A DNA stretch of 39,182 bases, taken from Peptostreptococcaceae bacterium pGA-8. GTDB lineage: Bacteria; Bacillota; Clostridia; Peptostreptococcales; Anaerovoracaceae. Positions 22,843 through 30,694 of this stretch are shown piece by piece. The notes beneath the pieces were generated by a model that was not told where the DNA came from, searched no databases, and saw only the letters and a program-made list of their open reading frames with translations. The DNA lies in contig FONK01000014.1 of NCBI GenBank assembly GCA_900112915.1, forward strand, positions 1-39,182, read 5' to 3'. How positions within the stretch are numbered: the stretch's first letter is position 1; every line of letters begins with the position of its first letter. Position numbers and translations under genes: made by a program.

Positions 22843-24507
22843 ATGGCTTTTGACGGAATTATTACATATGCAATAGCAAAACAGCTTTCCTCTGAAATTC
22901 TTCTCGGTAAAATAGAAAAAATATATCAACCGGAAAAATTTCAGTTGGTCTTTCACATACACACAAGATCCGGACACAAAAGACTTTTTGCGTCAGCAGA
23001 CAGCTCAGCACCTAGAATAAATCTGACCGGTCAGTCCTTTGATAACCCTCCCAGCCCTTCCGCCTTCTGCATGCTGTTGAGAAAGCATCTGCAAGGTGCC
23101 CGTATTGAAGATATTAAACAGGTCGATTCCGAAAGAATTATTGAGATATATTTTAAAGTTCTAGATGAACTGGGATTTACCGTGTCCAAAAAGCTGGTAT
23201 TTGAAATCATGGGTAAGCACAGCAATATAGTCCTTGTAGATGTCAACAGCAATAAAATTCTGGATAGCATCAAAAGAATATCCATAGATGTGAACAGGGC
23301 TAGACAAATTCTTCCCGGCATGCAATATGCTTTGCCACCGTCTCAGGATAAGGTTTCATTTAAGTCAGCTGAAGCTTCTACATTTCTTGAAGCAAAACAT
23401 ATGTCTAAGGATATATTAGCTAAAATTTCCGGAATTTCTCCCTCAGTGGCCGGACAACTTGCCATTGAAGAAAATCCTAAGCTTGCACTGATGAATATCA
23501 TATCAGACATCGAGTCCCTAAGTTCCAAGCTAAAGGTTTACATAGCCGATAAAGAGCCTCGAGAGTTCCACATTCTCCAATTGGCTGAATTTAAAAATTG
23601 TTGCCGGACAGAAATTTTTGACGATATAAGCTCCGGTATTGAGTTTTATTTTTCAAACAAGCATCAGGGGACTCAGTTAAAGCAACGAAAGCTTAACCTT
23701 GAAAAAAATTTAAAGGCTTCCATGGATAAGCTGCTGCTTAAGAAAAAGAGAGTACAGGAAGATATATTGAAGGCTGAAAACTCTGAAAATCTACGCCTTT
23801 ATGGAGAACTTTTAACAGCAAATCTCCACAGTATAAAGCCTGGCAGTAAGTCGGTCACTCTCACGAATTATTACGATAACACTCAAATAGAGATTCCTCT
23901 GGATGAGCGATTTTCTCCTGCAAAAAATGCTCAACTATATTACAAGAAATATGGTAAAGCAATGACTGCAATTAAGGAAAAAACTCTTTTGCTTGGAGAT
24001 ATTGAAAAGGAAGTTATTTATCTTGACTCCGTGATTAATCACTGCCAAGACTCTATGGATATGGAGGCTCTTGAGGAAATTCAACATGAGCTGGCAGAGA
24101 CAGGATATATGCGCAGGTCCAAGGTTAAGGGAAAAGAGAAAAAGTCCGGAATCAAGCCATATAAATTTACATCCCCATCAGGCTTCACCATTCTTGTTGG
24201 CAGAAACAACAAGGAAAATGATACACTTACATTAAAAACCGCATCAAAAAATGATCTGTGGTTCCACACAAAAGACATCCCCGGCTCCCATGTAATCATG
24301 GCTACCGACGGAAAAGAAGCTGATGAGTCCGACATAAAATATGCAGCTGCCATTGCAGCAGGCTTTAGTAAAGCCAAGCAAAGCAGCAATGTGCCTGTGG
24401 ATTATGTCTCAGTTAAACACATAAAAAAACCTGCCGGTGCAAAGCCCGGCATGGTAATTTTTAAAAATAATCATACAATTTATGTTAACCCTATTTTGCC
24501 GATATAG
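22843..24507 (+). CDS. rqcH: Ribosome quality control protein RqcH (NFACT family)
   Basis: RqcH binds stalled 50S subunits with peptidyl-tRNA and adds alanine tails to the nascent chain. This 554-residue protein has the NFACT-N start MAFDGIITYAIAKQL, the PSPSAFCMLLRKHL block near residue 70, a coiled coil in the middle (about 280-320) and the NFACT-R domain with NDLWFHTKDIPGSHVIM near residue 470. Older names are FbpA or fibronectin-binding protein. The ribosome site is weak (GGCAGG). Its end overlaps the convergent relQ end by 17 bp. Confidence 0.95.
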   Translation: MAFDGIITYAIAKQLSSEILLGKIEKIYQPEKFQLVFHIHTRSGHKRLFASADSSAPRINLTGQSFDNPPSPSAFCMLLRKHLQGARIEDIKQVDSERIIEIYFKVLDELGFTVSKKLVFEIMGKHSNIVLVDVNSNKILDSIKRISIDVNRARQILPGMQYALPPSQDKVSFKSAEASTFLEAKHMSKDILAKISGISPSVAGQLAIEENPKLALMNIISDIESLSSKLKVYIADKEPREFHILQLAEFKNCCRTEIFDDISSGIEFYFSNKHQGTQLKQRKLNLEKNLKASMDKLLLKKKRVQEDILKAENSENLRLYGELLTANLHSIKPGSKSVTLTNYYDNTQIEIPLDERFSPAKNAQLYYKKYGKAMTAIKEKTLLLGDIEKEVIYLDSVINHCQDSMDMEALEEIQHELAETGYMRRSKVKGKEKKSGIKPYKFTSPSGFTILVGRNNKENDTLTLKTASKNDLWFHTKDIPGSHVIMATDGKEADESDIKYAAAIAAGFSKAKQSSNVPVDYVSVKHIKKPAGAKPGMVIFKNNHTIYVNPILPI

Positions 24508-25114
24508 ACTCACGGATTTTTAACATCCTCATGTCTGTATCTGCAATTGTGTCGGCACAAGCTTTAAGCTCTTTCATAATCTGCTCCGCCTTCTCCACAT
24601 CATGCTTGTATTTCATCTGATGCTCAAGACTGGCCCAGAAGTTCATAGCAACGGTTCTAATTTGAACCTCAACACGCATTGGCTTCTTCTCATTTGAGAA
24701 GAACACCGGAATCTCCACTATCATGTGATAGCTTCTATAGCCATTGGCCTTCGGGTTTTTGATGTAGTCCTTTACCTGAATAAGTGTTACATCGTCTTGT
24801 CGGACCAACATTCTGGCTACATTGTAAATGTCGTCTACAAAAGAGCAGATTACCCTTACACCTGCCACATCATTTAAATTTTCTTCAATTGATTCAAGTG
24901 AAATTTCATTTCCCTGCCTCTTCAGCTTTTCGTAAATACTCCTGTCCTTCTTTCTTCTGGATTCTATTGAGGAAATAGGACTTTCAACACTTGTAAGTGA
25001 AAGCTCATTATTAAGTATTTCAAGCTTAGTTCTAACCTCTCTAATGGCAGAATCATAACGCATCATAAGAATGTCAAATTCTTCAGTTGCTGTAATTTTT
25101 TCAAATTCACTCAT
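24491..25114 (-). CDS. relQ: Small alarmone synthetase RelQ (GTP pyrophosphokinase)
   Basis: Single-domain RelA/SpoT-type enzyme that makes (p)ppGpp, 207 residues. The synthetase motifs are present: LNDVAGVRVICSFVDDIYNV near residue 85, NPKANGYRSYHM near 122 and VEVQIRTVAMNFWASLEHQMKYK near 145. There is no hydrolase or TGS domain. The N-terminal and C-terminal helices fit the RelQ tetramer type. It lies 4 bp after the alpha/beta hydrolase gene in one operon. Confidence 0.94.
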   Translation of the reverse strand: MSEFEKITATEEFDILMMRYDSAIREVRTKLEILNNELSLTSVESPISSIESRRKKDRSIYEKLKRQGNEISLESIEENLNDVAGVRVICSFVDDIYNVARMLVRQDDVTLIQVKDYIKNPKANGYRSYHMIVEIPVFFSNEKKPMRVEVQIRTVAMNFWASLEHQMKYKHDVEKAEQIMKELKACADTIADTDMRMLKIRESISAK

Positions 25115-25118
25115 GGAA

Positions 25119-25988
25119 CTACTCTCCTTCGGGATCTATCAACTTTAGAATAAACCCCTTAATCTTTTCGATTACCTTATCACCTGTTTCCACGGCATTT
25201 CCATTATGAATTTCATGCAAATACCCATCCCATAGAACCAACTCAAAGTCAGGTTCGTCAGCAAATGCCTCTGCAAACTTTTTTGTGCCCTCAAAATCGC
25301 AAATCTTGTCCCCGGTTCCGTGCATCACAAGAAACGGCTTGTGGCGGCTGCCACCGTTATCCTCCAAGGTTCCTTGTTCCAATTTTTGACCGATTTCAAA
25401 GCCTTCAAAAGCGCATAGAAGAGAAATATAGCCATGAACCAAGGTGTTCGTCTTATATGGCTGCACAAATAACGGATTGCCTAAATCGCTTTCATTACAT
25501 TCTGATTTTATCTGCTTGTGCGGAAAAAGCTTAGCTCCCAGCCGTACAGCATGATATAAGGCACCTGATACCGGTCGAACAAGTCTGATCCAAGGTGCTG
25601 AAATAATAAATCCATCCATTAGATTATTCTTATTACCTCTAAATTTGTAATCCAATGCAATGTTGCCTCCCATGCTATGTCCGTACAAAACAGCCGGAAG
25701 CCCCGGGTATTCTTCTAATCCGTACTTTATTAGAAGGTCAATGTCCTCAAGAATGTCTTTTCTGGGTGAAGCATCTCCTCTTACACCGTTGGATATGCCA
25801 TGGCCTCTTAAATCCATGGACAATACCTTAATATTGGACTCCGCCAGGATGCCTGCCATTCGCTGAAATCTTCCTGCATATTCTCCGATACCGTGGATAA
25901 TAAACATTATTGCCTTAGGATTTTCACAAGGAAAATCGTAGCCAACTACCTTTATAGGATCTTGTCTCAATTGAAAATTCTTAACCAT
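25119..25988 (-). CDS. Alpha/beta hydrolase, monoacylglycerol lipase-like
   Basis: The 289-residue protein has the serine hydrolase fold. The oxyanion region is IIHGIGEYAGRF, the nucleophile elbow is GHSMGG, and later Asp (HGTGDKICDF) and His (YLHEIHNG) complete a triad. The sequence resembles lysophospholipase/monoglyceride lipases (hydrolase_4), which cleave lysolipids or monoglycerides; the substrate cannot be read. There is no signal peptide, so it is probably cytoplasmic. The start at 25988 has GAGGTG 4 bp upstream and is preferred to 26006. It is co-transcribed with relQ from the promoter at 26047-26075. Confidence 0.88.
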   Translation of the reverse strand: MVKNFQLRQDPIKVVGYDFPCENPKAIMFIIHGIGEYAGRFQRMAGILAESNIKVLSMDLRGHGISNGVRGDASPRKDILEDIDLLIKYGLEEYPGLPAVLYGHSMGGNIALDYKFRGNKNNLMDGFIISAPWIRLVRPVSGALYHAVRLGAKLFPHKQIKSECNESDLGNPLFVQPYKTNTLVHGYISLLCAFEGFEIGQKLEQGTLEDNGGSRHKPFLVMHGTGDKICDFEGTKKFAEAFADEPDFELVLWDGYLHEIHNGNAVETGDKVIEKIKGFILKLIDPEGE

Positions 25989-26046
25989 TTGACACCTCAA
26001 TTTCATTAAAATATCTTTTTCCTACATCCATATCCATAAATTAAGC

Positions 26047-26075
26047 ATTTTAAAATTTTTTACTTGTAATGTCAG
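26047..26075 (-). promoter_or_regulatory. Promoter of the hydrolase-relQ operon
   Basis: CTGACA (26075-26070) and TAAAAT (26052-26047) are separated by 17 bp on the minus strand. A perfect inverted repeat lies 15 bp upstream of the -35 box. Confidence 0.6.
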
Positions 26076-26089
26076 TAAGAATGAGCTAA

Positions 26090-26116
26090 ATTGTTCACAT
26101 AAAGAAGGTGAACAAT
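26090..26116. promoter_or_regulatory. Perfect 9-bp inverted repeat between divergent genes
   Basis: ATTGTTCAC, nine bases, then GTGAACAAT. It lies 4 bp upstream of the gin ribosome site on one side and 15 bp upstream of the hydrolase-relQ promoter on the other. It could be an operator for a dimeric regulator or an RNA hairpin in the gin leader. Confidence 0.5.
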
Positions 26117-26133
26117 AAAAGAAGGAGGATACA

Positions 26134-26247
26134 TTGAATCATAACTGTTCAGTTTGTGGGAATATCCATAGAAATCAAGTCTTCAAGGGTGGATATATTT
26201 GTGTGGACTGCATTCAATTCATAAAGTCCCTGGAATTTGATTTATAA
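26134..26247 (+). CDS. Small zinc-finger protein, Gin/CsfB-like sigma factor inhibitor
   Basis: A 37-residue gene with start TTG and a strong GAAGGAGG site 5-6 bp upstream. The product has two Cys-x2-Cys pairs (Cys5/Cys8 in CSVCG and Cys23/Cys26 in YICVDC) with a Gly-rich turn between, followed by a short helix. This matches Gin (CsfB), the small zinc protein that inhibits sigma-G, and in other spore formers other sigma factors, before engulfment ends. B. subtilis Gin has 64 residues, so this one is short. A plus-strand terminator at 26375-26404 supports its being a real transcription unit. No clear sporulation promoter is visible. Confidence 0.72.
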   Translation: MNHNCSVCGNIHRNQVFKGGYICVDCIQFIKSLEFDL

Positions 26248-26374
26248 TAGAGATAATTTCCTTCAAAGATAATAGTTATCCTACATCAACTCACAATAAA
26301 CTATTACATAAAGCACTACACTTAAGAAAACATATAAGAAAACACAATTTTTAACTAAAACTACACCTTCTTTT
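26248..26374 (+). other. AT-rich 3' untranslated stretch after the gin-like gene
   Basis: Between the small gene and its terminator there is no open frame of interest. It contains an imperfect direct repeat (TAAGAAAACA twice, near 26325-26345). I see no other structure. Confidence 0.4.
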
Positions 26375-26404
26375 GGAGGGCAGAAATGCCTTCCTTTTAT
26401 TTTT
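26375..26404 (+). terminator. Terminator on the plus strand after the gin-like gene
   Basis: GGAGGGC-AGAAAT-GCCTTCC (26375-26394) forms a 7-bp stem with one G-T pair, and TTTTATTTTT follows on the plus strand. The minus strand has a mismatch and no T-run, so the structure serves the plus-strand gene and not rluD. Confidence 0.8.
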
Positions 26405-27332
26405 ATATTTTTCCCCTCAGCTTTGCCAGAGTATTTTCAAACACATCCGGCAACGGACTTGTAAACTCCATATACTCACCGCTTCCGGGATGAATAAATC
26501 CCAGCTTCATGGCATGAAGTAATTGTCCTCCTGTAAACAGCTTATCATTTTTAATGCCATAGGTTTCATCTCCAACCAAGGGGTGCTTTATATATGCCAT
26601 ATGGACTCTAATTTGGTGCGTCCTGCCTGTCTCCAGCACACATTTAACCAAGGTATACTTACCGAATCGTTCTATAACCTCATAATGAGTAACAGCTTTT
26701 TTGCCATTTTCATAATCGACCCAGCGCTTTAGGCGATTCTTACCGTGTCTGCCGAGAGGTTCATCAATTATCCCCTCATCCACAATTAAATTATTGTGAA
26801 CCAGGGCCAGATATTCTCTTGTTACAGAATGTTCCTTTAGCTGCTTTACCAGAGAAACATATGCCTTGTCAGTCTTTGCAACAAGCAGCAAGCCGCTTGT
26901 TGCTTTGTCAATTCTGTGAACAATGCCGGGTCTATCATCGCCGTTTTGCTTTGATAGAGCATCTCCACAATGATACAAAAGCCCATTTACCAATGTATCT
27001 GAGTAATTACCTACTCCGGGATGAACCACCATTCCTCTGGGTTTATTGATTACCATTATATCATCGTCTTCATAATAAATATCCAGATCCATTTTTTGAG
27101 GAAGAATTCCAGACTTCCTTGAGTCTACCGGGTTAATTAAAACTTCCTGTCCATTTTCAGCCAAAAGCTTTCTATCCTTATTAGCCAGTACTCTTCCATT
27201 CAGCATTATATCACCGGCCTCAAATGCCTTCTGAACCGCACCTCTTGATAATTCAGGAGCTTTATAGGCAATTGCTTTATCTAAACGAAGTCCGCAAACT
27301 TCTTCATCAATTATTATTTTAATTTCACTCAT
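26403..27332 (-). CDS. rluD: RluD-type pseudouridine synthase
   Basis: RluA-family enzyme of 309 residues that makes pseudouridine in rRNA. It has an N-terminal S4 RNA-binding domain (LDKAIAYKAPELSRGAVQKAF), the catalytic block PGIVHRIDKATSGLLLVAK with the active Asp near residue 140, and the GRTHQIRVHM motif. The ATG at 27332 is preferred to a TTG 27 bp upstream; neither has a clear ribosome site, so coupling with lspA is likely. Members of this subgroup near lspA are often called YlyB. Confidence 0.95.
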   Translation of the reverse strand: MSEIKIIIDEEVCGLRLDKAIAYKAPELSRGAVQKAFEAGDIMLNGRVLANKDRKLLAENGQEVLINPVDSRKSGILPQKMDLDIYYEDDDIMVINKPRGMVVHPGVGNYSDTLVNGLLYHCGDALSKQNGDDRPGIVHRIDKATSGLLLVAKTDKAYVSLVKQLKEHSVTREYLALVHNNLIVDEGIIDEPLGRHGKNRLKRWVDYENGKKAVTHYEVIERFGKYTLVKCVLETGRTHQIRVHMAYIKHPLVGDETYGIKNDKLFTGGQLLHAMKLGFIHPGSGEYMEFTSPLPDVFENTLAKLRGKI

Positions 27333-27371
27333 ATGACTTCGCTTTCTACACCAACCCAATCATATAAACTT

Positions 27372-27854
27372 TTATTTTTTGCTTTTTGCTTTACGGTCTT
27401 CAAAAAACAAAACATATATAAACAAAAGTCCGCAGCCAACGCTAACGGCAATATCTGCTATGTTAAACACCGGCGGAAATATTGAAAAGCTAATCATATC
27501 TGTTACATATCCATATATAATTCTATCAATTAAATTTCCGATGCCACCTGCAATAATGAACAAAACAGCGGTTTGCAAGAGTTTACTATTTCTTCCATAA
27601 CGATTCATAGCATATATTGCTCCTATAATCACAAGAGTAGGCAATATAATTAGAAAAATTCTTTGCCCTGAGAAGGAACTGAAAGCAGCTCCATTATTTC
27701 TAACATAGACAAATCTCAAAAAATCACCTATTACATTAATTCCTCCTGATAAGTCTGCCACGCTTCGAACCAGAAATTTTGACATCTGATCGGCTATGAG
27801 AATTATCAACAGTATTACGCTTTTTTTTAAATTACTCATAAAAATACGGGGCAA
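27372..27854 (-). CDS. lspA: Lipoprotein signal peptidase (signal peptidase II)
   Basis: LspA cleaves diacylated prolipoproteins after Lgt has acted. It has four hydrophobic helices and the conserved blocks NNGAAFS (near residue 53), NLIDRIIYGYVTDMISF and FNIADIAVSVG, the last two holding the catalytic aspartates. The start is ambiguous. TTG 27854 (160 residues) has GGAGG 9 bp upstream; ATG 27839 (155 residues) lies 24 nt from the same GGAGG, with a 17-nt hairpin in between that would bring it to about 7 nt when folded. Neighbours are divIVA upstream and rluD downstream. Confidence 0.95.
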   Translation of the reverse strand: MPRIFMSNLKKSVILLIILIADQMSKFLVRSVADLSGGINVIGDFLRFVYVRNNGAAFSSFSGQRIFLIILPTLVIIGAIYAMNRYGRNSKLLQTAVLFIIAGGIGNLIDRIIYGYVTDMISFSIFPPVFNIADIAVSVGCGLLFIYVLFFEDRKAKSKK

Positions 27855-27868
27855 AAAGCCCCGCCTCC
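27840..27868 (-). promoter_or_regulatory. Hairpin between the lspA Shine-Dalgarno and the start codon, terminator-like
   Basis: Minus strand: GGAGG (27868-27864), then CGGGGC-TTTTT-GCCCCG (27863-27847), then TATTTTT and ATG (27839). It could act as a weak terminator after divIVA, a translational switch hiding the TTG start, or a spacer that positions the ribosome site. Confidence 0.65.
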
Positions 27869-27869
27869 A

Positions 27870-28421
27870 TTATATTACTCTTGTTTTTTTGCTATTTCCA
27901 AGGCCTCTAAAGAAGTCTTCTTCGGAGTTTTCTTCAAGTGAAGCAGGTAAAAAATCTCTTTCTATTTCATCAAGTAAATAAAGTTGCTTGTCGTCTATCC
28001 TTGCCAACTCTTTTGTAAGCAATTCTCTGTACTCATTCTTGTATTTCTTAATTTTAGATTTAAGAACCTCCACTTCCTCAGTTAACTTTATAACCGAATC
28101 TCTGGCCTCTTTAGTGATAGCTAGTGCTTCAACCTCGGCATTTTTAACCAAAAGCTCTGCCCTTTTTTCAGCACTGGCAGAGATGTCATTCATCAGTTTT
28201 TTTGCTGAATTAAGAGTATCAATCACAGTAGCTTCATTTTTCTTGCAAACTTCAATATCCCTGTTAAGCTTACTGTTTTCATTGGTTAATCTAAGATTTT
28301 CTTTAGTTAAATTCTCATAATCAACCATAATTAAGTTAAGAAAATTATCTACTTCATCTCTTTTATAGCCATTAACGGATTTACCAAACTCTTTTGATTC
28401 AATATCCCTTGTAGTTAACAT
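27870..28421 (-). CDS. divIVA: DivIVA domain cell-division/polarity protein
   Basis: The 183-residue coiled-coil protein has the membrane-binding N-terminus LTTRDIESKEFGKSVNGYKRDEVDNFL, then a long heptad-rich region (about 30-150) and a short acidic tail ending NSKKTRVI. DivIVA proteins bind curved membrane at septa and poles. GGAGG lies before the ATG. It follows sepF by 18 bp, the standard sepF-divIVA-lspA order. Confidence 0.94.
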   Translation of the reverse strand: MLTTRDIESKEFGKSVNGYKRDEVDNFLNLIMVDYENLTKENLRLTNENSKLNRDIEVCKKNEATVIDTLNSAKKLMNDISASAEKRAELLVKNAEVEALAITKEARDSVIKLTEEVEVLKSKIKKYKNEYRELLTKELARIDDKQLYLLDEIERDFLPASLEENSEEDFFRGLGNSKKTRVI

Positions 28422-28439
28422 CCAATACCTCCGGCGGTT

Positions 28440-28922
28440 TTATTTCCAAGGACTGCTTTCTGTATTTGAAAGGTCGAATACAGGACTTTCTTCTTTATCG
28501 CCTGTAATATCCACATTTTCAGGGGCAAATATGAAAATGTTATTTGCTACCTTCTGAACATTGCCGTTAAGAGCATATGTAGCTCCGCTTAAGAAGTCAA
28601 AAATCTTTCTTGCTGATTCATTTTCCAGCTTTTCAAGATTGATAATAACAGGTCTTCTACCCTTAAGGCTGTCTACAAGCTTAGGGCATTCCTCAAATGA
28701 CTTCGGCTCAATTAATACAAGCTTAAAAGCACTTGTATTAGCAATTGAAAATCTCTTTTCAGAAGATTTATGCCTACCGTCAGTAGTTAATGTCTCACTT
28801 AAAGTCGGTCTTCTGTTTTCTTTAATTTCGTTTTTTGCTGCTTCAACCTCCGCTTCATAGATATCATCATCTTCTAAATCTTCAATTCCAATTACCTGCT
28901 TGATTTTTTCAGTAAATCCCAT
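28440..28922 (-). CDS. sepF: Cell division protein SepF
   Basis: FtsZ-bundling septum protein of 160 residues. The N-terminal amphipathic helix is MGFTEKIKQVIGIED, an acidic linker follows, and the C-terminal SepF domain carries VLIEPKSFEECPKLVDSLKGRRPVIINLE and SGATYALNGNVQKVANNIFIFAP. AGGAGG precedes the ATG. It lies between yggS and divIVA; the YlmG membrane gene often found here is missing. Confidence 0.96.
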   Translation of the reverse strand: MGFTEKIKQVIGIEDLEDDDIYEAEVEAAKNEIKENRRPTLSETLTTDGRHKSSEKRFSIANTSAFKLVLIEPKSFEECPKLVDSLKGRRPVIINLEKLENESARKIFDFLSGATYALNGNVQKVANNIFIFAPENVDITGDKEESPVFDLSNTESSPWK

Positions 28923-28950
28923 TTTTCATATCCTCCTAAAAACAATTAAA

Positions 28951-29643
28951 TTATCTGTAGTCTCTCATTCCAAAAATTGCAGTCCCAACTCTGACAAGAT
29001 TAGACCCCTCTGAAATGGCCACCGGAAAGTCACCGGTCATCCCCATAGATAGATATTTAAAATCTATGGCTTCTCTGTCATCATCCACATAGCTGTCGTA
29101 AATTTCCTTTGCTGCCGCAAAACACTCCCTAGCCATTTCCGGATCATCGAAGAACGGTGCAATACACATAATTCCCCTTATTCTGATGTTTGGGTAATTT
29201 AAACATATTTCGTCTATTATACCATCTACATCTGAAACCTCTGCTCCAAACTTGCTTTCTTCTCCGGCTACATTTACTTGAATCAAAACATCCATAGTTA
29301 TGTCATGCTGAGCAGCTCTTTTGTTTATCTCCTTCGCAAGATGAACAGAATCGACAGAGTGAATCATTGAGACTTTATCTATAACATATTTTACCTTATT
29401 TGTCTGCAAATGTCCAATTAAATGCCAATTTACAGGCTTTACTTTATCATATTTATCTAAAATTTCCTGAACTTTGTTCTCACCGATGTCGGTTATTCCT
29501 GCATCTATAGCTTCATTTATTTCATCAGGACTGTGCAATTTCGTAACAGCCACTAAAAGCACATCATTACCGTCTCTACCGGAAGCCCCGGCTGCTTCAT
29601 CAATTTTTTCTCTTATATGCTCAATGTTACTTTTAATCGACAT
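28951..29643 (-). CDS. yggS: YggS family PLP homeostasis protein
   Basis: Single-domain fold-type III pyridoxal-phosphate protein (PLPBP, YlmE), 230 residues, no known catalysis. The PLP lysine lies in VLLVAVTKLHSPDEI (near residue 35), and the phosphate-binding part is the C-terminal FKYLSMGMTGDFPVAISEGSN with VRVGTAIFG. AGGAGG precedes the ATG. It is co-transcribed with sepF in the usual order. Confidence 0.97.
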   Translation of the reverse strand: MSIKSNIEHIREKIDEAAGASGRDGNDVLLVAVTKLHSPDEINEAIDAGITDIGENKVQEILDKYDKVKPVNWHLIGHLQTNKVKYVIDKVSMIHSVDSVHLAKEINKRAAQHDITMDVLIQVNVAGEESKFGAEVSDVDGIIDEICLNYPNIRIRGIMCIAPFFDDPEMARECFAAAKEIYDSYVDDDREAIDFKYLSMGMTGDFPVAISEGSNLVRVGTAIFGMRDYR

Positions 29644-29653
29644 GGTTCACCTC

Positions 29654-30673
29654 CTAGTCTTTCGGAGTTTTAAGAATTTCATCATATGTATTTATGGAAA
29701 TTGTATAAACCCCATCCTTATCATAAAATGATCTTTTATATACAACAGATTTATCCTTACCCTTAAAAATAAGCTTTACCGGTACGAATTTGAATTCTCC
29801 GACCTTATCCTTTACATAAACCCCTGTTATACCTTTTTTCTTTGTTATACTTGAATTTTCAAGAATTAAGCCTAAGCTTCTGGAAGTAATTACCTGAATT
29901 TTGCTAACACGTATGCTGGTCAATTTATCAAAATACTCATCGCATTTTACAATAACCTTATACTTATCATCTTCTTTATTTACAGATTGAACGATACCTC
30001 CGAAGTCTTGATTATCAATTCTTACAGTTAAATAGCCATTCTGCTCATAATTCTTGCCGCTGTCCTTGTCAACATAGAAGACAACATACCACTTGCTTCT
30101 GTCAACCAGTTTGAATACCGGCTCCCCTTTGACAATATCCGCTCTCTTGAGCTTGACAATGTCCTTCGGATCCAAGTCGGCAAAGTGCTTGTGCTTGAGC
30201 TTATCCATGTTTTCAGGAGAAAACTTTGCCTCTCTGCCATCACAGTAAAAGCTTATAAGCCCTTCCTTTTCAGCCATATAATTACTGGTTGAGGTTACAT
30301 TTTCACCTAAATTTTTTACAATAGGCTCAAACTCTCTGTCAATAGGTGTTTCACCTTCCTTAGCCTTACCGCCGGATGACTTTGTTGCAGTTTTTTCCTT
30401 TTCCGGAGCTGTCACATCCATAATTTTCGTGGACATACGCACAAGCTCATTATTTTTAAAATAATAATTTGCTTCCCCGGTTGTTCCTGCGACATATACC
30501 TTTTCGCTTCTGACAAAATAGCCGTCCACCTTGTCCGACTCCAAAAATTCACCATACTGCACGGTATAGGTTGACACCAAAGCCCCCGTAACCTTAGGAA
30601 TAATATATATTATTATGTACAAAACCACCAATATTATGATGAATACAAAAATTTTTTTTCTGCTTAACTTCAT
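29654..30673 (-). CDS. HlyD-like membrane-anchored protein
   Basis: The 339-residue protein has one N-terminal membrane helix (about 7-27) after a short basic start and a large outer domain. The layout (anchor, lipoyl/barrel-like beta regions, no ATPase or pore beside it) resembles HlyD-family adaptor-like proteins often placed next to yggS-sepF in Clostridia. I see no catalytic motif. A Lys/Glu-rich linker lies near residues 93-120. GAGG precedes the ATG. It sits between trmD and yggS and links the ribosome-maturation genes to the division genes; a role in division or envelope assembly is only inferred. Confidence 0.7.
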   Translation of the reverse strand: MKLSRKKIFVFIIILVVLYIIIYIIPKVTGALVSTYTVQYGEFLESDKVDGYFVRSEKVYVAGTTGEANYYFKNNELVRMSTKIMDVTAPEKEKTATKSSGGKAKEGETPIDREFEPIVKNLGENVTSTSNYMAEKEGLISFYCDGREAKFSPENMDKLKHKHFADLDPKDIVKLKRADIVKGEPVFKLVDRSKWYVVFYVDKDSGKNYEQNGYLTVRIDNQDFGGIVQSVNKEDDKYKVIVKCDEYFDKLTSIRVSKIQVITSRSLGLILENSSITKKKGITGVYVKDKVGEFKFVPVKLIFKGKDKSVVYKRSFYDKDGVYTISINTYDEILKTPKD

Positions 30674-30694
30674 AACCTCACCCTCTAGGCTATT

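Noticed and set aside
26248-26402. Small RNA or CRISPR-like repeats near the gin-like gene
   Set aside because: Only two imperfect TAAGAAAACA units are seen; no spacer array or conserved fold.
29037-29047. A further CCCCATAGA match within yggS
   Set aside because: It lacks the leading TT of the 9-mer and lies inside a coding region, so it is not counted with the LytTR candidate sites.
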